NCBI GenBank assembly: GCA_029564115.1
Contig: JAKQQP010000063.1
Span: 1-64,000, forward strand
Reading direction: 5' to 3'
Source: Candidatus Rifleibacteriota bacterium
GTDB taxonomy: Bacteria; Riflebacteria; Ozemobacteria; Ozemobacterales; Ozemobacteraceae
Length of the DNA: 64,000 nucleotides
Part shown: positions 25,042-34,654 of the stretch, piece by piece
Numbering within the stretch: position 1 is the first letter of the stretch
How the letters are laid out: every line of letters starts with the position of its first letter
Notes under the pieces: generated by a model
Seen by the model: the letters and a program-made list of their open reading frames with translations, nothing else
Databases searched by the model: none
Told to the model about the DNA's origin: nothing
Program-made: the position numbers and the translations under genes

Positions 25042-26664
25042 ATGAAGAAATTTAACCTGCTGCTGGTAATGTTTCTGCTGCTCGCCATGTGTACAGGTGC
25101 ACAGGCAGCCAATGTTCTCTACGACGACACTCACGGTCAGACAGCCGGTAACGCCGACTGGATACCTGAAGGTGCCTATTCTGAAATGGTTGACATGCTC
25201 AAGGCCAATGATTTCAAAGTCACGAGCCTCAGCAAACATGGCAAACAGTTTACCGCCGACATTCTCAGCGGCTACGATGCCGTTATTCTGGCTGAGCCGA
25301 ACAACCCCTATGCCAAAGCCGAATGTGACCTTCTGGTCAATTTTGTCAAAAATGGCGGCGGGATCTTTATCGTCGGCGATCATGGCAATGCAGACCGAGA
25401 CGGTGACGGCTGGGATGCAGTTCGCGCCCTCAATGAATTCTGCCCGAAGTTTGGTTTCAAATTCAAGGGAAACACAGTTTATGAAGCGCCGGTAACCGGA
25501 GCAATAAACAGCAGCCACCCCGCCATGTTCGGCTTCAAATCTGTCGGCATCTGGGCAGGCTCTACTTTCGATATCGTCGAAGCAGATGGCGCGAAGGCAG
25601 TAGGTCTTATCGACAGCCGCATCGCCAAAACTCCGTATATGGTGGCCGCAGAATTCGGCGCCGGCAGAGTTTTTGCCATTGGTGACAGTTCTCCGTTCGA
25701 CGACGGCACCGGCAGTGGTGGCAAGAACAAGCTGCACGACAGCTATGATTCGTTCATGTTCTCACACCCCCAGATCGCCTATAACGCCATGGCCTGGGTC
25801 ACCGGCAAGACTCCCGACAAGCGCATCCCTTCACGCAAGGTCGCCTTCTTCAACGAAGCCAAGGCCAGCGAAAAAGCGATCAACATACTTGTCGATGCAG
25901 CTCACGGCAACGCTTCTTCCGACAAGATGAAAACTTTCGAACGCCACATGACCCGCAACGGCCTGAAAGTTTATTACACTCTCAACCTGATCAAACCCGA
26001 AATGCTGAAAAATTTCGGCACGGTTCTGATTCCTGACCCCAGTATGAGATATATCGAAACAGAAGCCGCGGCCATTGCTGAATGGTTTATGGCCGGTGGT
26101 AATCTGGTAATGGGTGCCGCCTGGGATTCCTCAAGACTGCGCGGGACGGCTACAATGAACTTCATTCTCGATAAAGTCGGTGCAGTCATGCGCTTCAACG
26201 ATGACCAGGTTCACGACCCGACCAACAAAACCAACAAGCCCTGGGGCGTTCTGGCTCATGTGCTTAAAAAAGGACACCCGGTAACCGAAGGCGTCAAAAC
26301 TGTCATTACCTGGGGCAGCTGCTCTCTGATCACAAGAGACAAACAGCCTCTCACCGAAGAAGCCGGTGTTGAGCTGCTGATTTTTGGTGACAACGACACA
26401 TTCAACAAAGATGGCGACCCCAGAACTCCGGCGGTCATCTACCCCCGCAACACTCCGATTCCTCTCATGGGCATGGAAAAGATCGTCAACGGCACTCTGG
26501 TGTTGATCGGCTGCTGCAATTTCACTGATTACCAGTACCCTGACAGCGACATCAACATGGCCCAGCCAGGCCCCCCTCCCTTCACTCACGAAACTCCGCA
26601 GCTTTACAACAACCTGATGAAACTTCTTGCCGGCAAAGCAAGCGCGAGAAGAACAGGTAAATGA
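25042..26664 (+). CDS. Secreted protein with two GATase-like halves
   Basis: 540 residues with a signal peptide (to AQA, residue 22). Two related halves follow. The first begins NVLYDDTHGQT (about residue 24), the second NILVDAAHGNA (about 280). Each continues with a 'kYDaVil/FGTVLI...aiaeFv..GGglvm..' segment (VNFVKNGGGIFIVGDHG and AEWFMAGGNLVMGAA), as in DUF4350/ThuA-like GATase folds. The halves therefore look like an old tandem duplication. There is no GATase nucleophile Cys in the usual GxCxG elbow, so ligand binding is more likely than amidotransfer. It has its own promoter and is followed by a strong hairpin, then by sugar ABC genes; a role in carbohydrate capture is possible but not shown. 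Confidence 0.75.
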   Translation: MKKFNLLLVMFLLLAMCTGAQAANVLYDDTHGQTAGNADWIPEGAYSEMVDMLKANDFKVTSLSKHGKQFTADILSGYDAVILAEPNNPYAKAECDLLVNFVKNGGGIFIVGDHGNADRDGDGWDAVRALNEFCPKFGFKFKGNTVYEAPVTGAINSSHPAMFGFKSVGIWAGSTFDIVEADGAKAVGLIDSRIAKTPYMVAAEFGAGRVFAIGDSSPFDDGTGSGGKNKLHDSYDSFMFSHPQIAYNAMAWVTGKTPDKRIPSRKVAFFNEAKASEKAINILVDAAHGNASSDKMKTFERHMTRNGLKVYYTLNLIKPEMLKNFGTVLIPDPSMRYIETEAAAIAEWFMAGGNLVMGAAWDSSRLRGTATMNFILDKVGAVMRFNDDQVHDPTNKTNKPWGVLAHVLKKGHPVTEGVKTVITWGSCSLITRDKQPLTEEAGVELLIFGDNDTFNKDGDPRTPAVIYPRNTPIPLMGMEKIVNGTLVLIGCCNFTDYQYPDSDINMAQPGPPPFTHETPQLYNNLMKLLAGKASARRTGK

Positions 26665-26673
26665 TCGACAGAA

Positions 26674-26715
26674 CGGGCGCGGCGCCATCAGCCGCGCCCG
26701 CTTTGCATATTTTTA
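26674..26715 (+). terminator. GC-rich hairpin with T-rich tail
   Basis: CGGGCGCGGC (26674-26683) and GCCGCGCCCG (26691-26700) form a perfect 10-bp stem with a 7-base loop. An interrupted T-rich stretch follows at 26702-26715. It sits directly after the secreted GATase-like gene and before the ABC operon. It probably terminates or attenuates, and may allow partial readthrough, because no clear promoter lies between it and the first permease. Confidence 0.75.
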
Positions 26716-26739
26716 AATCACATAGTCAGGACATGAGCA

Positions 26740-27618
26740 ATGGCAAATAAACGCAAACAGGACTGGGGAGCATACCTTTACCTGATGCCGGTCGTGGTAA
26801 TACTGGTAGCTTTTCACGTGCTTCCCATATTTTATTCACTGGCCGTAAGTTTTTACGAATGGGATCTGATCGGCCAGCCCGAATACGTCGGAACAGGCAA
26901 CTATTCACGCCTTTTCGACGACCCGATGTTCTACAAATCTCTCTGGAACACCATATACTATGCTGCCGTCAGCGTGCCTCTGTCTATAATCTTTTCTCTG
27001 GCTATCGCCATGCTTCTCAACAACCCGATTTCGGCGATAGGCATATACCGTACTATCTACTTCGTCCCGGTCATTACTTCTATCAACGCAGTTGCCATAG
27101 TCTGGAACTTCATCTACCACCCAGACTTCGGTCTCTTGAACAAGATTCTCGACATTTTCAGTATCGATCCACGCGCCTGGCTGCAAGACCCGGACTGGGC
27201 AATGCCGGCGATCATCTTTATGAGCGTCTGGAAAGGCCTTGGCCACAACGTCATCATTTTTCTGGCCGGTCTGCAGAACATCCCCAAGCATTTATATGAA
27301 GCGGCCCGCATCGATGGTGCCAATCGCTGGCATCAGTTCAGGCACATCACCTGGCCTCTTCTTTCGCCGACAACATTTTTCATTTTTACCATTTCGACAA
27401 TCGGTTCGTTTCAGGTTTTCTCTCAGGTCTACATGATGACCCCCAGAGGCGGCCCATTGAAAAGCACCATGGTCGTCGTCTATTACCTCTACCGCAAAGC
27501 ATTTGAACAATTCGAATTTGGCTATGCCCTCGCCGCCGCCTTCGTTCTGTTCATGATTATCTTTGCCTGCACTCTTTTCAACAAGCTGTATCTCGAAAAG
27601 AAAGTGCACTATTCTTAA
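26740..27618 (+). CDS. Carbohydrate ABC transporter permease (MalF/UgpA type)
   Basis: 292 residues with six hydrophobic segments. The EAA loop reads EAARIDGANRWHQFRHITWPLL, the site that contacts the ATPase. Length and sequence fit family CUT1 permeases such as UgpA and MsmF. Together with the next permease and the binding protein it makes an importer for an oligosaccharide or glycerol-phosphate-like substrate. No ATP-binding subunit is encoded nearby, so a shared MsiK/UgpC-type ATPase elsewhere must serve it. Confidence 0.93.
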   Translation: MANKRKQDWGAYLYLMPVVVILVAFHVLPIFYSLAVSFYEWDLIGQPEYVGTGNYSRLFDDPMFYKSLWNTIYYAAVSVPLSIIFSLAIAMLLNNPISAIGIYRTIYFVPVITSINAVAIVWNFIYHPDFGLLNKILDIFSIDPRAWLQDPDWAMPAIIFMSVWKGLGHNVIIFLAGLQNIPKHLYEAARIDGANRWHQFRHITWPLLSPTTFFIFTISTIGSFQVFSQVYMMTPRGGPLKSTMVVVYYLYRKAFEQFEFGYALAAAFVLFMIIFACTLFNKLYLEKKVHYS

Positions 27619-27635
27619 CGAGGAAACCCTGAACC

Positions 27636-28601
27636 ATGTTTAAATTCAAACACCCTGAATACGTTCCAGTTCACACTCTGCTGATCGTCGGGTCCATTTT
27701 CATGCTCTTCCCCTTCATCTGGATGATAGCGACCTCGTTCAAAAGCCAGGACGAAATTCTCACTACCAGCAAAAAAATCGTTCTATTACCCGATGTCGCC
27801 CGCCCGGGCTTTTTAAATGGCGAAGAAGAGCTGAAACGCATCGACCGCAAACGGGAAGAAGCAGAACGCTGGCAGGCAGAACAGAGTAAGCCGGCGGCAG
27901 AACGCAACTCACGCGTCAAAGCCCCGTTTCACTGGCTCGACAACTATGTCTTCGCTCTGCAGGCTCAGCCCTTTTATCGTTTCTTTCTCAACACGATTTT
28001 TGTAACGATTACAGTCACTTCCATCTCTTTGTTTTTTGCTTCGCTGTCGGCGTATGCCTTCGCTTTCTTCAACTTTCCCTTCAAAAATGCGCTGTTCATG
28101 ATGATGTTGGGCACAATGATGCTGCCACAGCAGGCATTGTTGATTCCCAACTATATCGTTCTCTCGAAAATTGGCTGGGTAAACTCTTATCTGGCTCTTA
28201 TCGTGCCGTGGCTGGCCTCGGCCTACTCGGTATTTTTTCTCAGACAGTTTTTCATGCAACTGCCCAAAGACCTTTTCGAAGCGGCCACCATCGACGGCTG
28301 CACCAGGTTCCAGTTCTATTACAAGGTCGTTCTGCCACTCAGTATTCCATCTATGGTTACCCTGGGCATTTTCTCGTTTCTTGCCAACTGGAACAGCTTC
28401 GTCTGGCCGCTCATCGTCACCAACGACACCAACCTGCGCGTAATTCAGGTCGGCTTGAGCTACTTTTCTTCAGAAGCCGGCACCAGATGGGGCCCGCTGA
28501 TGGCAGCCTCCACCATGACCATTCTGCCGCTGGTAATAGGTTATTTCCTGGCCCAGAAACAGTTTGTCGAATCTCAGGCAACCACCGGGATGAAGGAGTA
28601 A
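27636..28601 (+). CDS. Carbohydrate ABC transporter permease (MalG/UgpE type)
   Basis: 321 residues, six membrane segments, EAA loop EAATIDGCTRFQFYYKVVLPLS. Compared with typical MalG proteins it has an enlarged, charged loop after TM1 (about residues 55-95, rich in Glu/Arg/Lys), which probably lies outside the membrane and may contact the binding protein. It follows the first permease by 17 bases. Confidence 0.93.
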   Translation: MFKFKHPEYVPVHTLLIVGSIFMLFPFIWMIATSFKSQDEILTTSKKIVLLPDVARPGFLNGEEELKRIDRKREEAERWQAEQSKPAAERNSRVKAPFHWLDNYVFALQAQPFYRFFLNTIFVTITVTSISLFFASLSAYAFAFFNFPFKNALFMMMLGTMMLPQQALLIPNYIVLSKIGWVNSYLALIVPWLASAYSVFFLRQFFMQLPKDLFEAATIDGCTRFQFYYKVVLPLSIPSMVTLGIFSFLANWNSFVWPLIVTNDTNLRVIQVGLSYFSSEAGTRWGPLMAASTMTILPLVIGYFLAQKQFVESQATTGMKE

Positions 28602-28605
28602 GCAT

Positions 28606-29946
28606 ATGCGAAACTTTTTAATTGCAACACTGATATGCTGGTTTGTGGTTGTCGGCCTGATCATCAAGCATGACCGCGATACGGCTGGCCCGGCGGCCAG
28701 CGAAGCTGCCGGCGGCAAAACCCAGATAGTTTTCTGGCATGCCATGGGTGGCCCACTTGGAATCGTCATGAACGACCTGGTCGACCGATACAACAAAAGC
28801 CAGGACAGCTTCTACATCAAAAGCGTCAACATGGGCAGCTACGACACTCTTGCCAAAAAAGTTCTGGCTTCTCTGGTAGCCAACGAAGCCCCGGATATTT
28901 CGCAGAACTACGAAACTCTGACCAAAAAGTTCATCAAACACAGCAAAATAGTCTGTCTCGATGATCTGATAGCTTCAGAAAGCGAAGATATCAAGGCCGA
29001 TATCATCCCGGTGTTGCTCGAAAACAATACTTTCGATGGCAAGCTGTATTCTTTCCCGTTCAACAAAAGTGTGCCCGTTCTTTACTACAACAAAACCATG
29101 TTCGCCAAAGTGGGGCTAGACCCCGAGCGCGGCCCTGAAACCCATGAAGAAATGGTCGAGTACTGCCGCAAAATAACACAATACCATCAGACGACTCCGG
29201 GCGAAGACCGCTCTGTTTACGGCTATGGCTGCAGCAAAGCCAACGTCTGGTCGTTTCTGAACAGAATTCTTCAATACGGCGGCACTATTGTCAAAGATGA
29301 CCCGAACGGTATCATGAAATCGGGCTTTGCCGAACCGCCGGCAATCAAGGCGCTGCAGCATCTCCAGGAAATGCTCCGCGAAGGTATTGCGCGTGAAGGC
29401 CAGGGTTTTGATCACCAGAATGACTTTATTGCCGGCAAGGTCGGCATGATCGAAAGCAGCATCGTCAGCAAAGTGTTTATGGAAGCAGACATCAAAGATT
29501 TCGACTACGGTATTGCTCCTTTGCCCGGGAATCTTCTGACTGACGGCAATATAAACCACGGTGTCATTCTTTCTGGCAGCAACATCAACATTTTCAACAA
29601 TGGTGATCCCAAGAAAGTTGCCGGTGCCTGGGATTTCGTCAAGTGGTTCACTTCTACCGACATTGGTGCTGAATGGAGCGTCAGAACCACCTATCTGCCG
29701 GTTCGCAAATCATCGGTCGAAAGCGAAATCATCAAAAAAGCCCTTGAAGAAGACCCAAATCTCAAGGCTCCTTACGTTCAGCTCGATTACTGCCACTTCG
29801 AACCTCGCCTCAGCGTCTGGTTCGAAATTCGCGACCTGATGGCCGATCACCTTGAAAGGGCGACCATCGACATGGGCCCTGCCGAAAACTATTGCCGGCA
29901 GATGGCGGCTGATGTCGATGCGATTTTAAGACATGCTTCCAGATAA
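28606..29946 (+). CDS. ABC transporter extracellular sugar-binding protein (UgpB-like)
   Basis: 446 residues. After an N-terminal hydrophobic helix (about 3-21) it shows the family 1 binding-protein pattern: QIVFWHAMGGPLGIVMNDLVDRYNKS, APDISQNYE, LYSFPFNKSVPVLYYNKTMFAKVGLDP, and GVILSGSNINIF with AWDFVKWFTS near the C-terminus. There is no clear lipobox, and the helix may act as an uncleaved anchor. AAGGAG lies eight bases before the ATG. It completes the importer with the two permeases upstream. The similarity is closest to glycerol-3-phosphate/multiple-sugar types, but the substrate cannot be read from the sequence. Confidence 0.9.
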   Translation: MRNFLIATLICWFVVVGLIIKHDRDTAGPAASEAAGGKTQIVFWHAMGGPLGIVMNDLVDRYNKSQDSFYIKSVNMGSYDTLAKKVLASLVANEAPDISQNYETLTKKFIKHSKIVCLDDLIASESEDIKADIIPVLLENNTFDGKLYSFPFNKSVPVLYYNKTMFAKVGLDPERGPETHEEMVEYCRKITQYHQTTPGEDRSVYGYGCSKANVWSFLNRILQYGGTIVKDDPNGIMKSGFAEPPAIKALQHLQEMLREGIAREGQGFDHQNDFIAGKVGMIESSIVSKVFMEADIKDFDYGIAPLPGNLLTDGNINHGVILSGSNINIFNNGDPKKVAGAWDFVKWFTSTDIGAEWSVRTTYLPVRKSSVESEIIKKALEEDPNLKAPYVQLDYCHFEPRLSVWFEIRDLMADHLERATIDMGPAENYCRQMAADVDAILRHASR

Positions 29947-30949
29947 TTTAAAAGAAAACGCACAACAGATTGTCGACAGCATCAAAGCTGCCAGCAAAAT
30001 ACTTGTCACAGCTCATCTTCGCCCTGACGGCGACGCAACCGGCTCTGTTTCAGGGCTTGTCAAATCGCTGCAGAAGGCGGGTAAAACTGTTGAAGCCGGC
30101 ATGATAGACGGCATTCCCGAAAGGTTTGCCTTTGTCTGGCCTGAAGTTATGCTCTATCGTGAGCCAACTATCAACAGTGACCACGATCTTATCATCGTTC
30201 TCGATTCGGGAGATGCAGATCGCACCGGTTTTACCTACAACCGGAACCCTCAGAAAACAACGATGATCAACATCGATCATCATGCCAGCAATACGATGTT
30301 CGGTGATCTCAACTATGTAGACACGCAGGCATCGGCCGCCTGTGAAATCGTTGCGGCACTGCTCGACTACGGCGGGTTTCCCATCGATGCAGATGTTGCT
30401 GTGAGCCTGATGCTTGGTCTGGTAACAGATTCTAGATTTTTTCAGAATGAAGGTCTTCGCCATACCGCCCATCTTGCGGCTGCGCACCTGTTACAAACCG
30501 GCCTGGACACATCGCCGATACTGAATACTCTCAATTCAGGCAGAAGTGAACTCGATCTGCGGGTTCAGGGTTTTGGCTTGAGCAATTTCAAACTTGAATG
30601 CGATCGGCGGCTGGCCACTCTGGTAATAACCAGCGCTGACCTGCAAAAGCTCGGTGCTGGCACCGGCAATATTTTTGGCAGCGGGATCTTCAATCTACTG
30701 TTGTCAATGAACGAAACCTATGCCAGCGTCGTCATTTTTGAGCGTGACGATGGCATGTCGTTTTGCGAATTCAGATCGCGGGGTGGCGTAAACGTTAAAG
30801 ATGTGGCGGTAGCAATGGGCGGCGGCGGGCACGTGCCGGCCTCGGGCTGCAGCCGGGCAGTTCCGGTTGGGCAGCTGGCTGCTGAGGCCATTTCCCTGAT
30901 GCAAAAACAGGTTGAAGCTTTTTTTGCCAGTGCGGAGAAACGCGCCTGA
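29933..30949 (+). CDS. DHH-family phosphoesterase (NrnA-like)
   Basis: 338 residues. DHH/DHHA1 architecture: motif I HLRPDGDATGS, motif II VLDSGDADR, the DHH motif NIDHHASN, a further Asp in VTDSRFF, and the C-terminal DHHA1 motif AMGGGGHVPASG. Such proteins degrade short oligoribonucleotides, pAp or cyclic dinucleotide products such as pGpG or pApA. It overlaps the end of the ABC binding-protein gene by 14 bases and shares one base with the next start. A second paralogue lies at 49441-50454 in the translation operon. Unlike that copy, this one keeps the standard motif II aspartate. Confidence 0.88.
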   Translation: MLPDNLKENAQQIVDSIKAASKILVTAHLRPDGDATGSVSGLVKSLQKAGKTVEAGMIDGIPERFAFVWPEVMLYREPTINSDHDLIIVLDSGDADRTGFTYNRNPQKTTMINIDHHASNTMFGDLNYVDTQASAACEIVAALLDYGGFPIDADVAVSLMLGLVTDSRFFQNEGLRHTAHLAAAHLLQTGLDTSPILNTLNSGRSELDLRVQGFGLSNFKLECDRRLATLVITSADLQKLGAGTGNIFGSGIFNLLLSMNETYASVVIFERDDGMSFCEFRSRGGVNVKDVAVAMGGGGHVPASGCSRAVPVGQLAAEAISLMQKQVEAFFASAEKRA

Positions 30950-32073
30950 TGAGGTTAAAGTCTTTTCTGGCAGCGGCATTGTTTCTGGCGGCCCCGCTTT
31001 TCGCCGAGAATCCACATGTTAGCGACAGTTCTCTTCTCAGTTTCGAAATAGAGGGTGTTGGCGAGATACAGCTTGAAAAAGGCAAAAGCGACCAGATAGA
31101 AACATCGCGACTTCTGCTGCAAAGGCCCGGTGGCGCCAGACAGGTGATAGACTCCTACGAGGGTTTGCTTCCGGCTGATCTTGTCAAGCATGATCTCGAT
31201 GGTGATGGCATTGTCGAAATTATTGCCATGCTTCGACACCCTGACGGGATCGATGTCATGCCATACATTTACGGCAATTTGAATGATTTTGAGCGTTTTT
31301 TTCCACCGCCGAACCAGGACAGCAACCCTCTCATCTGCCGGGAAGTCTTCATTTCGAGCCACAATGGCATGCCCGCAGTCTGCACCAGAAATCAGATTTC
31401 ATACCACGATTTCGGCCCACCCGAACTTTACCGACTTGAGCTCTACCGACTGCAGAAGGGGCAATTTTCACTTATCCATCAAGGTTTCAGCGAAGGCGAC
31501 CACTTCAATATTCTGATGAACCGTGGAGCCTATGCGCTGCACAACGGCCAATACCTCGATGCTCTCGACTATTACAACCAGGTCATTTCGTCTTCAACGG
31601 GCGAGATAACGACCAGAGCCTTTGTAGAAGCCCTATTCGGGCTGGCCGAAGCCCGCAAATTCAGCAAAGATTTCAACAGTGCCATCGAACTCTACCAGAA
31701 AATCGTGGTGGACTTCAGCGAAAACTCTCTTACCGACGCGGCACAAGGCGAGATTGAACTGATTTCTGCCAACCTCGACAACCTCGACGCCCTTTCCTTC
31801 TACGTCGATGTTCTCAGCAGCATCAACTGCGACCGCTGGGAAACCGCCCTCGAACTGCTTCAACAACACCCGGTCGCCAGGTCTGGCGGTAAATTGCAGG
31901 ATCGTTTTTTATACACCCAGGCAGAAGTGCTGACCGCTCTGAACCGTGTTGAAGAAGCCATAAAAGTGTATCACGAAATAAAGGAACGTTTTCCTGACAG
32001 CCCAATCATCGAAAGTGTCGACGCAATTCTCGAAGACATGCAGGAAAAACCCGAAGAAAAAGACGGTATATGA
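30949..32073 (+). CDS. Secreted TPR protein
   Basis: 374 residues with a signal peptide (LAAALFLAAPLFA, about 6-19). The first half is beta-rich and contains DLDGDGIVEIIAML, which resembles an FG-GAP/calcium-loop (DxDGDG). The second half (about 180-365) has TPR units: AYALHNGQYLDALDYYNQV, FGLAEARKFSKDFNSAIELYQKIV and AEVLTALNRVEEAIKVYHEIKERFPDS. It begins on the last base of the DHH gene and overlaps the next gene by ATGA. It probably works in the periplasm with the next gene product. Confidence 0.75.
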   Translation: MRLKSFLAAALFLAAPLFAENPHVSDSSLLSFEIEGVGEIQLEKGKSDQIETSRLLLQRPGGARQVIDSYEGLLPADLVKHDLDGDGIVEIIAMLRHPDGIDVMPYIYGNLNDFERFFPPPNQDSNPLICREVFISSHNGMPAVCTRNQISYHDFGPPELYRLELYRLQKGQFSLIHQGFSEGDHFNILMNRGAYALHNGQYLDALDYYNQVISSSTGEITTRAFVEALFGLAEARKFSKDFNSAIELYQKIVVDFSENSLTDAAQGEIELISANLDNLDALSFYVDVLSSINCDRWETALELLQQHPVARSGGKLQDRFLYTQAEVLTALNRVEEAIKVYHEIKERFPDSPIIESVDAILEDMQEKPEEKDGI

Positions 32074-33365
32074 GCAAAGGCAAAAAAAACGCTGACAAAA
32101 ACGCCAAAAAAGCCTGGCAGCCCGAAGAAGTTAGAACGTTATCCCCTTTTCAAAAGTTTCTGATTGCAGCGATTCTGTCCTTTGTTCCGTTTTTTTTCGG
32201 GATTGCGCTGCCACTGCTCGCCCGTGATCACTATGTAAAAATGCTCAAGATCCCCGCAGAACTCTTTCTTGGGGCTCCCGAGAAAATCAACCTGGTGAAC
32301 ACTGGCGAAGTCGGGGCAACCTACAAAGTTGACATTCATGGTTTTGAGTTCAAGATCCCCGAAAAATACACGCCGTCGCGCATAAATGATTTCAGCGCTG
32401 AATTCAGAGCTGAACCGCGCAGAGAAGCCAGATACATCTACGCGCTGGCCGAACCGCATCCCCGTTCGATAAACTTTTCCGCGACCGGCATAGCGCGCTG
32501 GTTCATCCCCTCTGAAATGAGCAGATTTCTGCCTCTGATCCTGCACGCCTCCTGGCACCCGATCCGACTGATGTTCAAAGCGCAGTTTTTTTCGAGCGAA
32601 GGTCTCTCGTCTAAGGTCTTCGAAGCGAACTGGGATCTCAATCACCGCGCCTACATTTTCCCTACTCCTGGCGAGAAAGGCTATCTTGGGCGCGGTTTCA
32701 GCATAGACCACACAAGTTACTTCGAGTTTTTGCTCGTAGACACTGTTCATCCGGTCACTTTGCGAGAATGGGTAAATCTGGCTATGAAAATCAAACCACC
32801 AGATCTCTCGCAAAAACCAGATGGCAAACAAAACACCCCCGCCCCATCTCTGGAAACTCTTATCGAGCATGCACAGCACCCGAACCGGGAAAACCGTGCC
32901 ATAAGTGAATCCTTGAGTATGTTCTACCGAACGCAGTCACCTGAGTGGCTGATTCCGGTCGCGATGGTGATGCAGAACCGCGAGTTCTACCCAGACCTGA
33001 TCGACCTTCACAAGCAGTATCTCAGCCGTTTTCCGGTCGATTCACCTCATAAAACGGTATGGAACGAAGTATTGGACAATGCGGTCGCCAAAATCATCAA
33101 AATGGAAATAGACCCTCAGCCTGGCTTGCGCGAATTGAACGTTTATTGCAAAAATCTGACCAACCTCGACATCGGCCAGGTATGGGCCAGAATAGACATA
33201 AAAAACGAAAGCGGTGAAAAAAGCTTCATGGCGCCTGTTCTTTCCCAGGGTCGCCTCTTTTCGAACGATGAAAAGCACATGTACGTCAAGGCACCAGATG
33301 ACATAAACCTCGGGCCGAACCCCGAAATAAGCTATCGTATAATGCAGATAGACTTTTTACGCTGA
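32070..33365 (+). CDS. Single-span membrane protein, unknown
   Basis: 431 residues. A lysine-rich cytoplasmic tail (MSKGKKNADKNAKK) is followed by one transmembrane helix (about 27-51), then a large extracytoplasmic part with no recognised motif. AEFRAEPRREARYIYALAEPHPRS and a Pro-rich linker near residue 255 are visible. It overlaps the TPR gene by ATGA and ends 9 bases inside the convergent anmK gene. Function cannot be assigned; the context suggests an envelope complex with the TPR protein. Confidence 0.7.
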   Translation: MSKGKKNADKNAKKAWQPEEVRTLSPFQKFLIAAILSFVPFFFGIALPLLARDHYVKMLKIPAELFLGAPEKINLVNTGEVGATYKVDIHGFEFKIPEKYTPSRINDFSAEFRAEPRREARYIYALAEPHPRSINFSATGIARWFIPSEMSRFLPLILHASWHPIRLMFKAQFFSSEGLSSKVFEANWDLNHRAYIFPTPGEKGYLGRGFSIDHTSYFEFLLVDTVHPVTLREWVNLAMKIKPPDLSQKPDGKQNTPAPSLETLIEHAQHPNRENRAISESLSMFYRTQSPEWLIPVAMVMQNREFYPDLIDLHKQYLSRFPVDSPHKTVWNEVLDNAVAKIIKMEIDPQPGLRELNVYCKNLTNLDIGQVWARIDIKNESGEKSFMAPVLSQGRLFSNDEKHMYVKAPDDINLGPNPEISYRIMQIDFLR

Positions 33366-34550
33366 CAGCCTGAACGGGTGCAGTTCACCGAGAACAGTAC
33401 GCGAAGCTGCGCCTGTCGCTTCGCACACATTTGCCGGGTGCCCCTTTAAAAAAGCATGGCCAAGCACGGCAAAGGCCATAGCTTCGCGTGCCATAACCGG
33501 CACACCGTATTTTTCGGTTGTAAAAACGTCAGCGCACTCATGCAGAGACTCGCGCAGGCGGCGTAGCAGCTCATGGTTTCTGGCGCCACCGCCGGCAAGC
33601 AGAACTTCTACCGGAAACTGCAGCGATACCCGCAGCTTTTTTATGGCATCGGCCAGCGAAACAACCGTTATATCGAGAAGGGTAGACATTACATCTGCAA
33701 CGCCGGCCCGGTCGCCGGTATATTTGAGAACTTCGGCCAGACGCTGGCGGTTAAAATATTCCCGGCCGGTCGATTTAGGCGGCGGCAGTTGAAAATACGG
33801 GTCCTGCAGGAACTTTTCCATGGCCATCGTCACTGTTCTACCGGCAGCGGCCAGAGAACCACCGACATCGAAACGCCCGAGCTCTTTCTGCTGCATAAAT
33901 GCATCCATCAGCACATTTCCCGGGCCGGTATCGAATGCAGCTACGACTTTCGGCAACTCATCCGCCAGCGAAATAGCAGTAATATTGGCCATACCGCCAA
34001 TATTGACGACCACCTGATCTCTGTCGGCAAAACGCCCGAACAGCTGCAAATCAGCAAAGGGAACAAGCGGGGCACCCTGCCCGCCAGCCGCCATGTCTGC
34101 TGTTCTGAAGTTGCAGATTACCGGCAAGCGGCAGCGGTGCGCCAGCAAAGCGCCGTTCATCAGCTGCAGCGAACCCGAGAGCGGTATTTCATCCCAGATT
34201 ATCGGTTCAGGTTGATGCCAGATAGTCTGCCCATGCACAGCAATGATATCTGGAAGAATGGACTCGCCGGCAATAAAATTCTGAAAGGCAGCTGCGTGCA
34301 GCTCTGCCACATACGATGCTCCAAGAGTAACATCACGGGCATCTGCATGCTTCATCAATCGTTGAATTCTGTTGAACTGAGCATCTGAATACGACCAGCT
34401 TTTCAGCCACAACAAGCGCCCAGACCCGTCAGAAGAGAACTCTACGAGACACCCATCGATGCCATCACCGCTGGTGCCGCTCATCATGCCCAATATTCTA
34501 ATCGTCCTGACACTGCGCAGTTCGGCAAACAGATGCTCAGCCAAAGTCAT
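33357..34550 (-). CDS. anmK: Anhydro-N-acetylmuramic acid kinase AnmK
   Basis: 397 residues. It cleaves and phosphorylates 1,6-anhydro-MurNAc from cell-wall recycling to MurNAc-6-phosphate. Family motifs: MMSGTSGDGIDG (nucleotide site, residues 22-33), AVHGQTIWHQP, NIGGMANIT, FDTGPGNVLMD (the Asp here is the usual catalytic base) and LLAGGGARNHEL. The 3' end overlaps the convergent membrane-protein gene by 9 bases. An AGGAG lies 13 bases before the ATG, longer than optimal. Its presence indicates that the organism recycles peptidoglycan. Confidence 0.96.
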   Translation of the reverse strand: MTLAEHLFAELRSVRTIRILGMMSGTSGDGIDGCLVEFSSDGSGRLLWLKSWSYSDAQFNRIQRLMKHADARDVTLGASYVAELHAAAFQNFIAGESILPDIIAVHGQTIWHQPEPIIWDEIPLSGSLQLMNGALLAHRCRLPVICNFRTADMAAGGQGAPLVPFADLQLFGRFADRDQVVVNIGGMANITAISLADELPKVVAAFDTGPGNVLMDAFMQQKELGRFDVGGSLAAAGRTVTMAMEKFLQDPYFQLPPPKSTGREYFNRQRLAEVLKYTGDRAGVADVMSTLLDITVVSLADAIKKLRVSLQFPVEVLLAGGGARNHELLRRLRESLHECADVFTTEKYGVPVMAREAMAFAVLGHAFLKGHPANVCEATGAASRTVLGELHPFRLSA

Positions 34551-34654
34551 AGCAGTTTTTATTCTCCTTTATATCCAACAGGCAGCCAGCCCGAAACTTA
34601 TTTGCGCCAATGATAACACGATTACTGGGCCATATTCACTCATATCAGCAGGCC

